Positions 21,994 to 29,926 of a stretch of 30,201 nt of DNA are shown piece by piece (the stretch's first letter is position 1; every line of letters begins with the position of its first letter). Under the pieces are notes generated by a model. It searched no databases. It was not told the origin of the DNA and saw only the letters and a program-made list of their open reading frames with translations. Made by a program: the position numbers and the translations under genes. This DNA comes from Bacillota bacterium (GTDB lineage Bacteria > Bacillota > Clostridia > Christensenellales > UMGS416): positions 1 through 30,201 of the forward strand of contig JAEYYW010000155.1 in assembly GCA_023428265.1 (NCBI GenBank). The letters run 5' to 3'.

Positions 21994-23481
21994 CTATTCG
22001 ATCACCAGCACCGCGCCGGACCCCACTTTGAACCACTGCCACATAAACTTGGCGTGGCTGGAGTAGTTGCGCACGCACATGTGCGACTCCGGCCGGACAC
22101 CGAGGAACGTGCCATAGCTCTCGGCGACCAGCGAGCCGGGCATCACAAGCTTGCTCACGCCTGTGACCGGATCGGTGGTGTAGGAGACACTCTTGGGCAG
22201 ACCGTGCAGGTAAGCTCCACCGGTGAAGCGCACGGCATACGGCGCATACCCGGCAAACTTCAGCTCCTCCGCACCAGGATCGGCACCGTCATGCAGATAC
22301 CAGAACTCCCCGATGCCATGCTTGCCCGGTTTTTTCTTCTCAATGGTCATATAGTCGCCAAGGGGCGTGGGGTCGGAGTAGCCGCCGGTTTTCCCGGTGG
22401 AAACGAAGGAGAGCGATACGATTGCCCAGTGCCCGTCGATCACCTCAAAGGTCATGATGTTCTGATACTTGCGGTCCACCACGGCAACCTGTGTCAGGGA
22501 CTTGATTTGGTCAGCCTTGGTGCCGACGATGTATTTCGACGGGATATAGCGCACCTCATCAAAGGTGGGGATATACACATGCACAAAATCACCGACGGTG
22601 CCAAGCATCTGGCAAATGGTGCCGTCTGGCGCATAGCGGAAGGAAGAACCCTTGTCCGCAGCCAGATAGGCCGGTGCCGACTGGTCACGCAGATAGCCGA
22701 AGGTGTCCGCTTCCTTCTTGGAGGGCAGCGCCGGCGCCCTGCCATTTCTGTTTTTGTAGTTGCTCACGCGCACGGTGCCATCCTGGTCGGTCACTTTCTT
22801 CAGGGCCTCGATCCGCTTAAATGCCTTTGCGACCTGGAAAGCCTTGGGCGAGCCCGACGACGCAGGCAGATAACCGACGGCGCCGCCATCCGCCACACGC
22901 ACCCGGTACCAATCGGATTGGCCGTCCGTCCCCTTCACCTGGGCGAGCAGCTCATATCGCTGGGCCAGCTTGACGCTCTTCAGCGATTTTGCGCTGGCGT
23001 TGGGCAGCTCGCGAATGGCGGATGATTTCAGCACGACAAAGTAATTGAGATATGCTGGATACCTGGTGTATTTTAGAGACTTGGTCAGCCCATCGGGCAG
23101 CGTCGTCGTGTAATACCTGGTCACCTTCACCTCGGGGCGGTCACCATCGTTCCAGGGGCCCGTCGGCACCGGCGTGGGGGTCGGGGCCGGTGTGGGCGTG
23201 GGATCCGGCGTGGGGGTGGGCGTTGGCTCCTCGGTGGGCGTCAGCGTGGGCTCCGGCGTGGCGGATCCCTCCGGCGCAGTCGCAGACCCATCACCCGGTG
23301 AGGAGGATGGCTCCAAGACCGTCTCCACAGGCCCGGCTGACGGGTTACCCGTGACGGAGCCGGTCTGCTGCGGCATCTCGGTGGGCAGCTGGAAGCTGTC
23401 ACAGCCGGCCAGCGGCAGCACCACCAGAACAAGGGCAGTCAGGAAGAGTATTGAAAATTTGTAACTTCTATTCTGCTTCAT
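21994..23481 (-). CDS. Lipoprotein L,D-transpeptidase (YkuD domain) with SH3 domain
   Basis: A 495-residue envelope protein. It has a lipoprotein signal with lipobox LAGC (Cys27), a Ser/Gly/Pro then Pro-Thr repeat linker (about 45-108), an SH3-like domain (about 148-205, with WYRVRVADGG.VGYL), and a C-terminal YkuD domain from about 333 (VAVVDRKYQNIMTF). YkuD enzymes form 3-3 peptidoglycan cross-links or anchor proteins. The catalytic block reads ESHMCVRN (His467, Cys469, Arg471), with Met where the family has Gly (SHGCVR); the upstream YLHGLP histidine is present. Its own promoter and strong terminator make it monocistronic. Confidence 0.88.
   Translation of the reverse strand: MKQNRSYKFSILFLTALVLVVLPLAGCDSFQLPTEMPQQTGSVTGNPSAGPVETVLEPSSSPGDGSATAPEGSATPEPTLTPTEEPTPTPTPDPTPTPAPTPTPVPTGPWNDGDRPEVKVTRYYTTTLPDGLTKSLKYTRYPAYLNYFVVLKSSAIRELPNASAKSLKSVKLAQRYELLAQVKGTDGQSDWYRVRVADGGAVGYLPASSGSPKAFQVAKAFKRIEALKKVTDQDGTVRVSNYKNRNGRAPALPSKKEADTFGYLRDQSAPAYLAADKGSSFRYAPDGTICQMLGTVGDFVHVYIPTFDEVRYIPSKYIVGTKADQIKSLTQVAVVDRKYQNIMTFEVIDGHWAIVSLSFVSTGKTGGYSDPTPLGDYMTIEKKKPGKHGIGEFWYLHDGADPGAEELKFAGYAPYAVRFTGGAYLHGLPKSVSYTTDPVTGVSKLVMPGSLVAESYGTFLGVRPESHMCVRNYSSHAKFMWQWFKVGSGAVLVIE
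23160..23262 (-). repeat. Pro-Thr coding repeat in the transpeptidase linker
   Basis: Tandem six-base units of the GGCGTG/GGTGTG type on the plus strand encode alternating Pro-Thr with occasional Asp, Ala and Val. Such stretches are prone to unit gain or loss. The LCP gene has an analogous shorter Thr-Glu-Glu-Pro repeat at about 17173-17232. Confidence 0.7.
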
Positions 23482-23525
23482 TGATATCCCCGGTCAGTAA
23501 TGATTCGTGTATACGATCAGAATAC

Positions 23526-23554
23526 ATTTTAACATGGCTGGGCTAAACTGTGAA
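23526..23554 (-). promoter_or_regulatory. Predicted promoter of the L,D-transpeptidase gene
   Basis: Minus-strand TTCACA (23554-23549), 17-bp spacer, TAAAAT (23531-23526). The remaining 230 bases to the next plus-strand gene contain no convincing ORF or promoter with both boxes; that gene's promoter could not be assigned. Confidence 0.72.
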
Positions 23555-23786
23555 TGCTGAAAAAAAGCGTTATTTGAAATTCGCGGCCGGTTTTTGCTTT
23601 GCCGGACAATTTTCAGATACCCAATCACCCATCACACCCATTCAGACGGTGCAAAACTGACGATGGTTCCATCGGGCTTCAAAGAGCAAAGGCCGGGCCC
23701 GTTTGCGAAATTCCTCTTTGGTTATCATAGGAATATGATTCATTTCATGTGTTTGATCAAGTTCCGGCTCTTCCGGAGGTGATGGG

Positions 23787-24851
23787 ATGAAAACGCTGAG
23801 AGTGATCGCCACGGCGGCACTGGCCGTTTTGCTGCTGTGCTCCATTCTGGCTGCGGAAACGCTCGCGCTTCTGCGATGGACGGTGCTTCGGCCGGACTTT
23901 TATGGCCAGGCCGGCAGGCAGGCCTATTCGGTCATTGGCGACGCAGTGGTGGAAAAGATGGCGGACGCCGTGCTGGAGCGCGCGCCGGCCATCGTGCTCA
24001 AAACCGCTGACCGCCGGGAAGCGCTCCGGCTTGCCCGCCACGCTCTGCCGCCGGAGGAAATCGCGGCGATTCTGGAGCAAAGCGGGCCGGCCATTGCCAG
24101 ATATGTGTTTTATGGCGGAGACCTGCCGGTGCTGAAAGACTCCAAAGTGCTGACACAGGGCATGACAGACGTGGTGCGCGACATGCTGATGGACGGCGTG
24201 TGGGACATGCTGCCGGATAAACCCAGTTTTCCGGCCTTTATGCCCTTTACACCGGAGTGGAACCTGGGTTACGGCAACGGCCTGCAGGACGCGCTCTGGC
24301 CGGTGCGGCACTATGCCGGGCTGGCCGACTATGCGCTTTGGTCGGCGGCAGCCGCGGTCACGCTCTTTGCGGGGCTCCTCTATTTGCTCTGGATCCGCCG
24401 CAGAGCAGGGTGTTGCGTCACGCTAGCGGCAGTGCTGGCGCTCAATGGGCTGCTGCTGGCAACCGGAGCCGTGCTGACATCCTATCACACAGTGGACCTG
24501 GCAAGCGAGGCGGCGCGTTATTATCCGGTGAACCTGGCAGCAGATCTTTTCGGCCCGCACTGGGCAGCGCTCGTCCGGGCTATTACACTGCCCTTCCGCA
24601 ACATCCTGTTTTGGGGCGCGGTGGCGTCCCTCTCCCTCGGGGTGGCTTCCGCCACAGCCGGGATCGAAAGGACATGGCAGCCCTGGCCATGGAAAGCGCT
24701 CCCGCTGCCAAACCCAACCCCCGCCGTGCGGAAAAGGCGCGCCGGCAGAGTGTCCGGGCCGGACACAACCGCCCGGAAAACCAGCCGGGCGGAGCGAAAT
24801 GGCCGCCGGGGGACGGGGCCCCGCCATGGGAGAAGGGCCGCGGGCACATAA
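23787..24851 (+). CDS. Four-helix membrane protein with a basic tail, function unknown
   Basis: A 354-residue protein without a family I can name. Helix 1 is at about 5-27. A predominantly helical external region (about 30-175) is rich in charged residues (ADAVLERAPAIVLKTADRREAL). Helices follow at about 184-206, 212-233 and 262-288. The final 60 residues are Arg/Lys/Gly/Pro rich and predicted disordered. GGAGGTG precedes the ATG. The layout of one helix, a folded outer domain and three helices resembles clostridial integral membrane proteins of unknown role. It ends 14 bp from the convergent threonine aldolase gene without a visible terminator. Confidence 0.8.
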   Translation: MKTLRVIATAALAVLLLCSILAAETLALLRWTVLRPDFYGQAGRQAYSVIGDAVVEKMADAVLERAPAIVLKTADRREALRLARHALPPEEIAAILEQSGPAIARYVFYGGDLPVLKDSKVLTQGMTDVVRDMLMDGVWDMLPDKPSFPAFMPFTPEWNLGYGNGLQDALWPVRHYAGLADYALWSAAAAVTLFAGLLYLLWIRRRAGCCVTLAAVLALNGLLLATGAVLTSYHTVDLASEAARYYPVNLAADLFGPHWAALVRAITLPFRNILFWGAVASLSLGVASATAGIERTWQPWPWKALPLPNPTPAVRKRRAGRVSGPDTTARKTSRAERNGRRGTGPRHGRRAAGT

Positions 24852-24865
24852 CCGCTTCCGCAGAT

Positions 24866-25891
24866 CTATCTCAAAACAAGAGTCTTGATGGCATCCACCA
24901 CCGCATCGATGTCGCGGCGGGACACATCGTGATTGGTCACAAACCGATATTGCCCCGGCCCGCCGTTGATCTTGATCCCGCGCTCCAGCAAGCCCTTTGC
25001 CAAAGCTTCGCCGGTGATCACTGACTCGCTGAGAGAAAAATACACCATGTTGATATCCAGGCAATCCCGATCCACCGTCACGCCGTCAATTTCCTCCAGC
25101 CGGTCTGCCAGATAACGGGCGTTGGCGTGATCGTCCGCCAGGCGGTCCACCATGTGGCGGAGCGCATACAGCCCCGCCGCGCAAAGCACACCCACCTGCC
25201 GCATGCCGCCGCCCATCAGCTTGCGGCAGCGCCGGGCTCTTTCAATGAACTCCCTGTCTCCCACAACCACAGACCCCACCGGCGCGCAGAGGCCTTTGGA
25301 AAGGCACACCATCACCGAGTCGGCACAGGCGGCCAGCTCGCGGGCCGGCACGCCGAGCGCCAGCGCGGCGTTAAAAAGGCGCGCGCCATCCAGATGCACG
25401 GGGATGTGATGCTCCTCCGCCAACGCCTTTACGGCCTGCATGCTGCTCAGGCCGATCACCATGCCGTTGGAGCGGGCGTTTTCCAGGCAGATGAGCCCTG
25501 TGCGCGGCTCGTGAATGTCATCACTGCGGATGCGGGTAGCCACCTGGCCAACATCGATTGCGCGGCCGGCAACCGTGAAACCACGCGTCTGCACGGAGGA
25601 GAGCACCGCCGCCGCACCGGCCTCGTGCCAGAGGATGTGGCAGCTGTCATCCAGCAGGATCTCATCGCCGCGGCGGGTGTGGGCCATCACCGAAACCTGG
25701 TTGCCGAAGGTGCCGCTGGGCACGAAAAGCCCGGCCTCCTTGCCCAGCAGCTCCGCCGCTTCCCGCTCCAGTTCGGCCGCCGTGGGGTCGTCTCCATACA
25801 CGTCGTCGCCCACCGGTGCTTCCGCCATCAGGCGGCGCATCTCCTCGGTGGGTTGGGTTACAGTATCGCTGCGCAGATCGATGTATCGCAT
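24866..25891 (-). CDS. ltaE: Low-specificity L-threonine aldolase
   Basis: A PLP enzyme that splits L-threonine or L-allo-threonine into glycine and acetaldehyde. The 341-residue protein has the family start MRYIDLRSDTVTQPT, PVGDDVYGDDPT (26-37), the His-containing HILWHEAGA (85-93), HLDGARLFNA (166-175, Asp168 for the pyridine nitrogen) and the PLP lysine in CLSKGLCAPVGS (Lys199). The ATG at 25891 follows GGAGGTATAAAG and matches the family N-terminus; the longer upstream frame is unsupported. It lies downstream of the homocysteine methyltransferase and pterin genes but has its own promoter. Glycine released by it can feed one-carbon metabolism, which may explain the neighbourhood. Confidence 0.95.
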   Translation of the reverse strand: MRYIDLRSDTVTQPTEEMRRLMAEAPVGDDVYGDDPTAAELEREAAELLGKEAGLFVPSGTFGNQVSVMAHTRRGDEILLDDSCHILWHEAGAAAVLSSVQTRGFTVAGRAIDVGQVATRIRSDDIHEPRTGLICLENARSNGMVIGLSSMQAVKALAEEHHIPVHLDGARLFNAALALGVPARELAACADSVMVCLSKGLCAPVGSVVVGDREFIERARRCRKLMGGGMRQVGVLCAAGLYALRHMVDRLADDHANARYLADRLEEIDGVTVDRDCLDINMVYFSLSESVITGEALAKGLLERGIKINGGPGQYRFVTNHDVSRRDIDAVVDAIKTLVLR

Positions 25892-25906
25892 CTTTATACC
25901 TCCAAA

Positions 25907-25954
25907 GGGCTTATCACAGTTACACATGATAAGCCCCTCCGTCAAGTCTGACAA
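25907..25954 (-). promoter_or_regulatory. ltaE promoter with a 10-bp inverted repeat over the -10/+1 region
   Basis: Minus-strand TTGTCA (25954-25949), 17-bp spacer, TATCAT (25931-25926). GGGCTTATCA (25936-25927), 10-base loop, TGATAAGCCC (25916-25907) is a perfect inverted repeat that includes the -10 and runs to just before the ribosome site. It could be an operator or a leader hairpin; only TTT follows, so it is a weak terminator at best. Confidence 0.68.
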
Positions 25955-25984
25955 GTATGCGATAGCTAAATAGTAATATGTCCC

Positions 25985-26776
25985 TCATCCTTTTGCCCTG
26001 CAATACCGGATGTATTCCAGGCAATACTCATCAAGCCCCGCCACGGCTTCCGCCGCCGCAATGGCCTGTGCCAGCGCCTGATCGGAAGGATCGAGAATGG
26101 CAGCGTTGAGGCCGGTAGCCACCGCCGCAATAAGGAACGCGCTGTTGATCGCCTTGCGCTGGGGCAGCCCGAAAGACACGTTGGAGAGCCCGCACACAAT
26201 CGTGATCTCAGGGAAACGGGCACGGATGAGCCCGATTGCCTTGAGCGTGACGGCGGCGGATTCATGATTGGCGGCAAGGGCTTCCGCCAGCGGGTCCAGC
26301 CAGACCTTGCTCTGCGGGATGCCATGGGCGGCCAGCCCCTCCAGCGCCCGCTCCGCCGCCTCCAGCCTGCCTTCGGCGGTGCTGGGGATGCCGGAAGGGC
26401 CCATGCACAGCGCCACCACAGAGGCCTTGTGCTGCACCAGCAGCGGCGCCACCGCCGCGATGCGCGCCGGGTCAGCCGTCACGGAGTTGACGACGGCGCG
26501 GCCCACCGTGTCTGCCGCAAGCGCAGCCGCCACAGCGGCGGGGTTTGGCGAGTCGATCATCAGCCGCGCGCCGGTGGCCTGCTGCACGGTGCGGACCGCC
26601 CAGGCCAGCAGCTCCGGCTCGTCGGAAAGGAACACCGAGGCGTTTAGGTCCAGCAGGTCAGCTCCGGCGTCCAGCTGCTTTCTGGCCAGCGCCGCCAGGC
26701 CTTCGCCGTTGTGATTGGCCAGCAACTCTCTGGTGGCAGGAATGGAGCTATTCAGTTTTTCACCGATCCGAATCAT
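25985..26776 (-). CDS. Methyltetrahydrofolate:corrinoid methyltransferase-type pterin-binding protein
   Basis: A 263-residue pterin-binding TIM barrel like MetH module 2, AcsE or MtvC. It starts MIRIGEKLNSSIPAT, then has AALARKQLDAGADLLDLNAS, LMIDSPNP, VVNSVTADP, VVALCMG, VWLDPLAEAL and TIVCGLSNVSFGLPQRKAINSAFL, the conserved barrel-strand series for methyl-H4folate binding. It would pass the methyl group of methyl-H4folate to a corrinoid protein. The ATG at 26776 has AGGAGG upstream and lies 17 bp inside the end of the homocysteine methyltransferase-MTHFR gene, so the two are coupled. No cobalamin-binding domain gene is in the window. Confidence 0.9.
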   Translation of the reverse strand: MIRIGEKLNSSIPATRELLANHNGEGLAALARKQLDAGADLLDLNASVFLSDEPELLAWAVRTVQQATGARLMIDSPNPAAVAAALAADTVGRAVVNSVTADPARIAAVAPLLVQHKASVVALCMGPSGIPSTAEGRLEAAERALEGLAAHGIPQSKVWLDPLAEALAANHESAAVTLKAIGLIRARFPEITIVCGLSNVSFGLPQRKAINSAFLIAAVATGLNAAILDPSDQALAQAIAAAEAVAGLDEYCLEYIRYCRAKG

Positions 26777-28529
26777 CGATCTTCCTCCTGAGTTCACGAA
26801 TCAAATTGGCCGCAAGCCGGTAGCGGTTCACCGGCGTGATCACATAGAAGCCATCCACCAGCGGCATGATCTCCCCCGCTGCCTCCAGCGCCAGCTGGAG
26901 CCCCAGCTTTTCGCCCTGCTCGCGGTCCAGCCCCTGGAAGCGCTCCACGACGCCGTCGGGGATTTGCATGCCGGGCACCTCGTTGGAGAGGAACACGGCG
27001 TTTCGGTGGCTGACCACCGGCAAAAGGCCTGTGAGCACCTTGGCGTCCAGCACATCTCTGGCGCGCCGCAGGGCTTCCACCGATTCCGGGGAAAACAACG
27101 GCTGCGTGAGGAAAAAGCCCACGCCGTTTATCACCTTGCGCTCGGCCTTGATGAGCTCGGCGCCAAGGTTGGGCGCGTTCACATTGAGCGCCGCGCCGAT
27201 CACAAAGGGGTCGCCGGCGAAGAGCGTTTCATTGAGGCTCTTCACATAACCGGCCATCACGGCTGAGTTGGAATTAAAAACGCCCTTCACCTCGCTGCGG
27301 TCTGCCTGGGCGATTGGGTCGCCGGTGATGATCAGCACATTGCGCACGCCCTCGATGTGCAGCGAAATCAGCAGTGACTTGATCGCATTCAGGTTGCGGT
27401 CCCGGCAGGCAATGTGCGGCAGCACCAGGCAGCCGCAACGCCGGGCGATCAGCGAGGCGGTCATGGAGCTGTCAGCGCGGACCCGCGCCAGCGGGTTGTC
27501 GGCCACGGTGATGGCGTCCGCCCCGGCCCGTGCAAGCGACGCAGCGCCCTCCAGCACCCTGGTGATGGCGGTGTCATGGGGCGGGTCGGCTTCGGCGGCG
27601 ATGGCCCTGCCGCCCTGCAGCAGCTTCTCCCAGAAGGGGTTGGCCACGGGGGCTGTCTGCTCCTGGCGGCGGGCCCGCTGGGCATGGGCCGCGTGAGGCT
27701 CCGCCGGGCCGCGCAGCACCGCCGACACAGCGGCGATGTGCCTTGGCGTGGTGCCGCAGCAACCACCCAGAATCCCGACACCAAGCTCGCGGAAACGCTC
27801 CAGCCTGCCGGCGAAATACTCCGGGCTGTTGGAATAAACGGTGCGCCCGCCGGAGAGTACCGGGTAACCGCCGTTTGGCATTGCCGACACAGGCTTGCTG
27901 GAAGGGCCCAGCCCGGTCATATATTCCAGCAGATACATCGGGCCGGACAGGCAGTTGAAGCCCCAGGCATCCACAGCCGCCTCTTCCTCCATCGCACGCT
28001 TAATCTCGCGGCCGGGCACACCCAGCCGAGAATAGCCATCGGGCGAAACGGCGAACTGGGCCAGCACAAAAGCCCCGGGCGCTTTGCTTTTCAGATATCT
28101 GGCGGCAGCACGCACGCTGTCAGGCTCGCCGAATGTCTCAAACACAAAGTGCTGCGCGCCAAGCGCCAGAAAGGTGTCTGCAATCGCCTCAAACTCCAGC
28201 GCCGCATCCTCCACCGAAAGGCCCGGAATGGGCCCAATGTCGGCAAAGACCAGCACCTTGCCCGCCGATGCTTCCTGCGCCAGCTTCCAGCCGGCTTCGA
28301 TCACGATCCGCACGCCGGCCATGCCGCACTCCAGCATGGCCGTGTTGGCGCCGAAGGTGTTGGTGCGGATGGCGCCGGCACCGGCGTCAATGTATTCCCG
28401 GTGGATGCGCAGCACGACGCCGGGCTCGTCCAGATTTGCCATTTCGCACTTGGCGCTGGCGCTTCCGTTGAGCTCGGCAAAATAGGTGCCCATGGCGCCG
28501 TCAAACAGCAGCGGTTTCTGGTCCGGCAT
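26760..28529 (-). CDS. Bifunctional homocysteine S-methyltransferase / methylenetetrahydrofolate reductase
   Basis: A 589-residue fusion. Residues 1-270 are a homocysteine methyltransferase barrel with LLFDGAMGT, TNTFGANT (56-63) and the three zinc cysteines Cys193 (GFNCLSGP), Cys257 and Cys258 (GGCCGTTPRHI). An Ala/Arg linker (about 270-298) leads to a MetF-type reductase (about 300-589) with EADPPHDT, ADNPLARVRADS, the NVLIITGDP flavin strand and FFLTQPLFSPE. Known in Clostridia; it makes methyl-H4folate and methylates homocysteine to methionine. It is followed by the pterin-binding gene. Only a modest GAGG precedes the ATG. Its own promoter diverges from the DUF2975 cassette. No SAM riboswitch is present. 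Confidence 0.94.
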   Translation of the reverse strand: MPDQKPLLFDGAMGTYFAELNGSASAKCEMANLDEPGVVLRIHREYIDAGAGAIRTNTFGANTAMLECGMAGVRIVIEAGWKLAQEASAGKVLVFADIGPIPGLSVEDAALEFEAIADTFLALGAQHFVFETFGEPDSVRAAARYLKSKAPGAFVLAQFAVSPDGYSRLGVPGREIKRAMEEEAAVDAWGFNCLSGPMYLLEYMTGLGPSSKPVSAMPNGGYPVLSGGRTVYSNSPEYFAGRLERFRELGVGILGGCCGTTPRHIAAVSAVLRGPAEPHAAHAQRARRQEQTAPVANPFWEKLLQGGRAIAAEADPPHDTAITRVLEGAASLARAGADAITVADNPLARVRADSSMTASLIARRCGCLVLPHIACRDRNLNAIKSLLISLHIEGVRNVLIITGDPIAQADRSEVKGVFNSNSAVMAGYVKSLNETLFAGDPFVIGAALNVNAPNLGAELIKAERKVINGVGFFLTQPLFSPESVEALRRARDVLDAKVLTGLLPVVSHRNAVFLSNEVPGMQIPDGVVERFQGLDREQGEKLGLQLALEAAGEIMPLVDGFYVITPVNRYRLAANLIRELRRKIDDSDR

Positions 28530-28581
28530 CGCGATACCTCATCAGGCAAAGGGCCATCACAAGCCCTTGGGATTTCGCAAT

Positions 28582-28610
28582 AATATATCATGAAAAGCAA
28601 GAATTTACAA
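28582..28610 (-). promoter_or_regulatory. Predicted promoter of the homocysteine methyltransferase-MTHFR gene
   Basis: Minus-strand TTGTAA (28610-28605), 17-bp spacer, TATATT (28587-28582). Overlapping the -10 end is ATTATTG (28584-28578), a half-site of the palindromes in the divergent promoter. Confidence 0.68.
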
Positions 28611-28645
28611 TTTCATTGAATGCCCTAAAAACTTCATGCCAAATA

Positions 28646-28706
28646 ATTATTGACAAACAATAATCTCCGCAGTACACTCTTCGTAGAATTATTGCGAAAC
28701 AATAAT
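28646..28706 (+). promoter_or_regulatory. Promoter of the DUF2975 cassette with two ATTATTG-N5-CAATAAT palindromes
   Basis: TTGACA (28650-28655, consensus), 17-bp spacer, TACACT (28673-28678). Palindrome 1, ATTATTG-ACAAA-CAATAAT (28646-28664), overlaps the -35 box. Palindrome 2, ATTATTG-CGAAA-CAATAAT (28688-28706), lies after the transcription start and before the ribosome site. Both have identical perfect 7-bp arms and are followed by CTC. Centres are 42 bp apart, four helical turns, which suggests cooperative binding or looping by a repressor. Confidence 0.85.
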
Positions 28707-28719
28707 CTCGGAGGGATAC

Positions 28720-29688
28720 ATGAAACGAAAAACACTCTGGATTCTCCTGGCGGCAGAAGCCGCACTGTGCGTGCTGGCGCAGCTGTTGAAAGCATCCTTT
28801 TCCAGCGTCTTCACAACCGCAGTGGCCTTCCCCTTCGAGCAGATCGGGCTGGGCTTGCGGGCGCTGTCACTTTCCGGCTGGGTGGGCAACGCCGCTGCCC
28901 TCGCCCTCTATCTGGCGTTGTGCCTGGCACCTTTAGCCTATTTGGTTTTGCTGGTGATACAAAAAAAGCTCCGGCCGGAAGATTGGCTGCTGGCAGCCCT
29001 CAGCGCGGCGCTGTTTGGCACGCTGTATCTGATGGTCAACCCATCGCTCCTCACCGGGCTATTCAACAACAGCCCGGCAGTCGCGTTGGGCAAGGCGGTG
29101 ATGGGCGGCACGATCTACTCTGTGTTGGCGGCTTACCTGGTGCTGAAACTGCTGCGGCTGTTTTCCGGCGGAAGCACAGGGCAGCTTTTCCGATATCTGG
29201 CCGCAATGCTGGCACTGCTGAGTGTGCTGTTTGTCTATCTGGCATTCGGCGTTTCCTTTGGAAAACTGCAGCAATCCATTGCGTCGCTTCTGGCCGGCAA
29301 CGCCGGAAACGAACACCTGCTGGGGGCAACCTACGGCTTTCTGGCACTGCAGTTCATCGTGGACGCCCTGCCCTATGTGCTGGATGTACTCATCATCTTC
29401 GCCGCCCTGCAGCTGCTGGATGAGTTCAGGGCAGACCGCTATTCCGCAGCCAGCGTGGCCGCAGCCACCCGCTTGTCCAGGCTGTGTGCCGCGGCACTGG
29501 CGGCCACGGCGCTCGCAACGGTCGCGTTGAACCTATTGCAACTGCTGTTTGCCAGATCACTTCTGGTGATCAACAGCAGTGTGCAGATCCCGCTCACCTC
29601 CCTCGCCTTTGTGCTGGCCGTGCTGCTGCTGGCCCGGTTTGTTTCGGAAAACAAGCAGCTCAAAGACGACAACGACATGTTTATCTGA
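28720..29688 (+). CDS. Multi-helix membrane protein with a DUF2975-like C-terminal half
   Basis: A 322-residue, very hydrophobic protein with about eight membrane helices (first at 7-24, last at about 290-311). The C-terminal half (about 165-322), ending FVSENKQLKDDNDMFI, matches the pattern of DUF2975 (Bacillus YoaS type, ending roughly QLKEENDLTI). The N-terminal half is extra, since DUF2975 proteins are usually around 160-200 residues. GGAGGG precedes the ATG. It is directly followed by a YozG-like HTH gene, the usual partner of DUF2975 genes. Biochemical function is unknown; the pairing suggests a membrane sensor or target linked to the HTH protein. Confidence 0.8.
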   Translation: MKRKTLWILLAAEAALCVLAQLLKASFSSVFTTAVAFPFEQIGLGLRALSLSGWVGNAAALALYLALCLAPLAYLVLLVIQKKLRPEDWLLAALSAALFGTLYLMVNPSLLTGLFNNSPAVALGKAVMGGTIYSVLAAYLVLKLLRLFSGGSTGQLFRYLAAMLALLSVLFVYLAFGVSFGKLQQSIASLLAGNAGNEHLLGATYGFLALQFIVDALPYVLDVLIIFAALQLLDEFRADRYSAASVAAATRLSRLCAAALAATALATVALNLLQLLFARSLLVINSSVQIPLTSLAFVLAVLLLARFVSENKQLKDDNDMFI

Positions 29689-29698
29689 GAGGTGGAGC

Positions 29699-29926
29699 AT
29701 GGCAATTCGTGTTCATCTGGAGGATGTGCTGAAAGACCGGGGAATGACCTCCAAGGAGCTTTGCGCGCTGGTGGGCATTACCGAGGCGAACCTCTCCATC
29801 CTGCGTAGCGGAAAAGCCAAAGGCGTGCGGTTCGGCACGATCAACAAGATCTGCTGGCACCTGCGCTGCGACGTGGGCGATATCCTGAAATTTGACGGGA
29901 ACCTGGAGGAAGACAATGATGAATAA
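29699..29926 (+). CDS. YozG-like helix-turn-helix (Cro/CI family) regulator
   Basis: A 75-residue single-domain XRE-type DNA-binding protein: MAIRVHLEDVLKDRGMTSKEL, then GITEANLSILRSGKAKGVRFGTINKICWHLRCDVGDILKF. The EANLSIL...KAKG..F.T recognition-helix region is characteristic of the YozG group that accompanies DUF2975 proteins. AGAGGTGG precedes the ATG, which is 10 bp after the membrane-protein stop. Its last codons overlap the following lipoprotein gene by 8-11 bp. It is the best candidate to bind the paired palindromes in the cassette promoter, but this is inference. Confidence 0.93.
   Translation: MAIRVHLEDVLKDRGMTSKELCALVGITEANLSILRSGKAKGVRFGTINKICWHLRCDVGDILKFDGNLEEDNDE

Noticed and set aside
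21985..23025. Plus-strand 346-codon frame opposite the L,D-transpeptidase
   Set aside because: Antisense shadow rich in His/Gly/Arg; the minus-strand protein has a lipobox and a YkuD motif.
23160..23262. Possible minisatellite or CRISPR-like array
   Set aside because: The repeat is in-frame Pro-Thr coding within the transpeptidase linker, with no spacer structure.
23594..23782. Small plus-strand frame upstream of the four-helix membrane protein
   Set aside because: No ribosome site at its start, no coherent protein pattern, and a mixture of rare-looking residues.
28530..28645. SAM or cobalamin riboswitch before the homocysteine methyltransferase gene
   Set aside because: The leader after the predicted promoter is too short (about 50 nt) and shows no riboswitch core.
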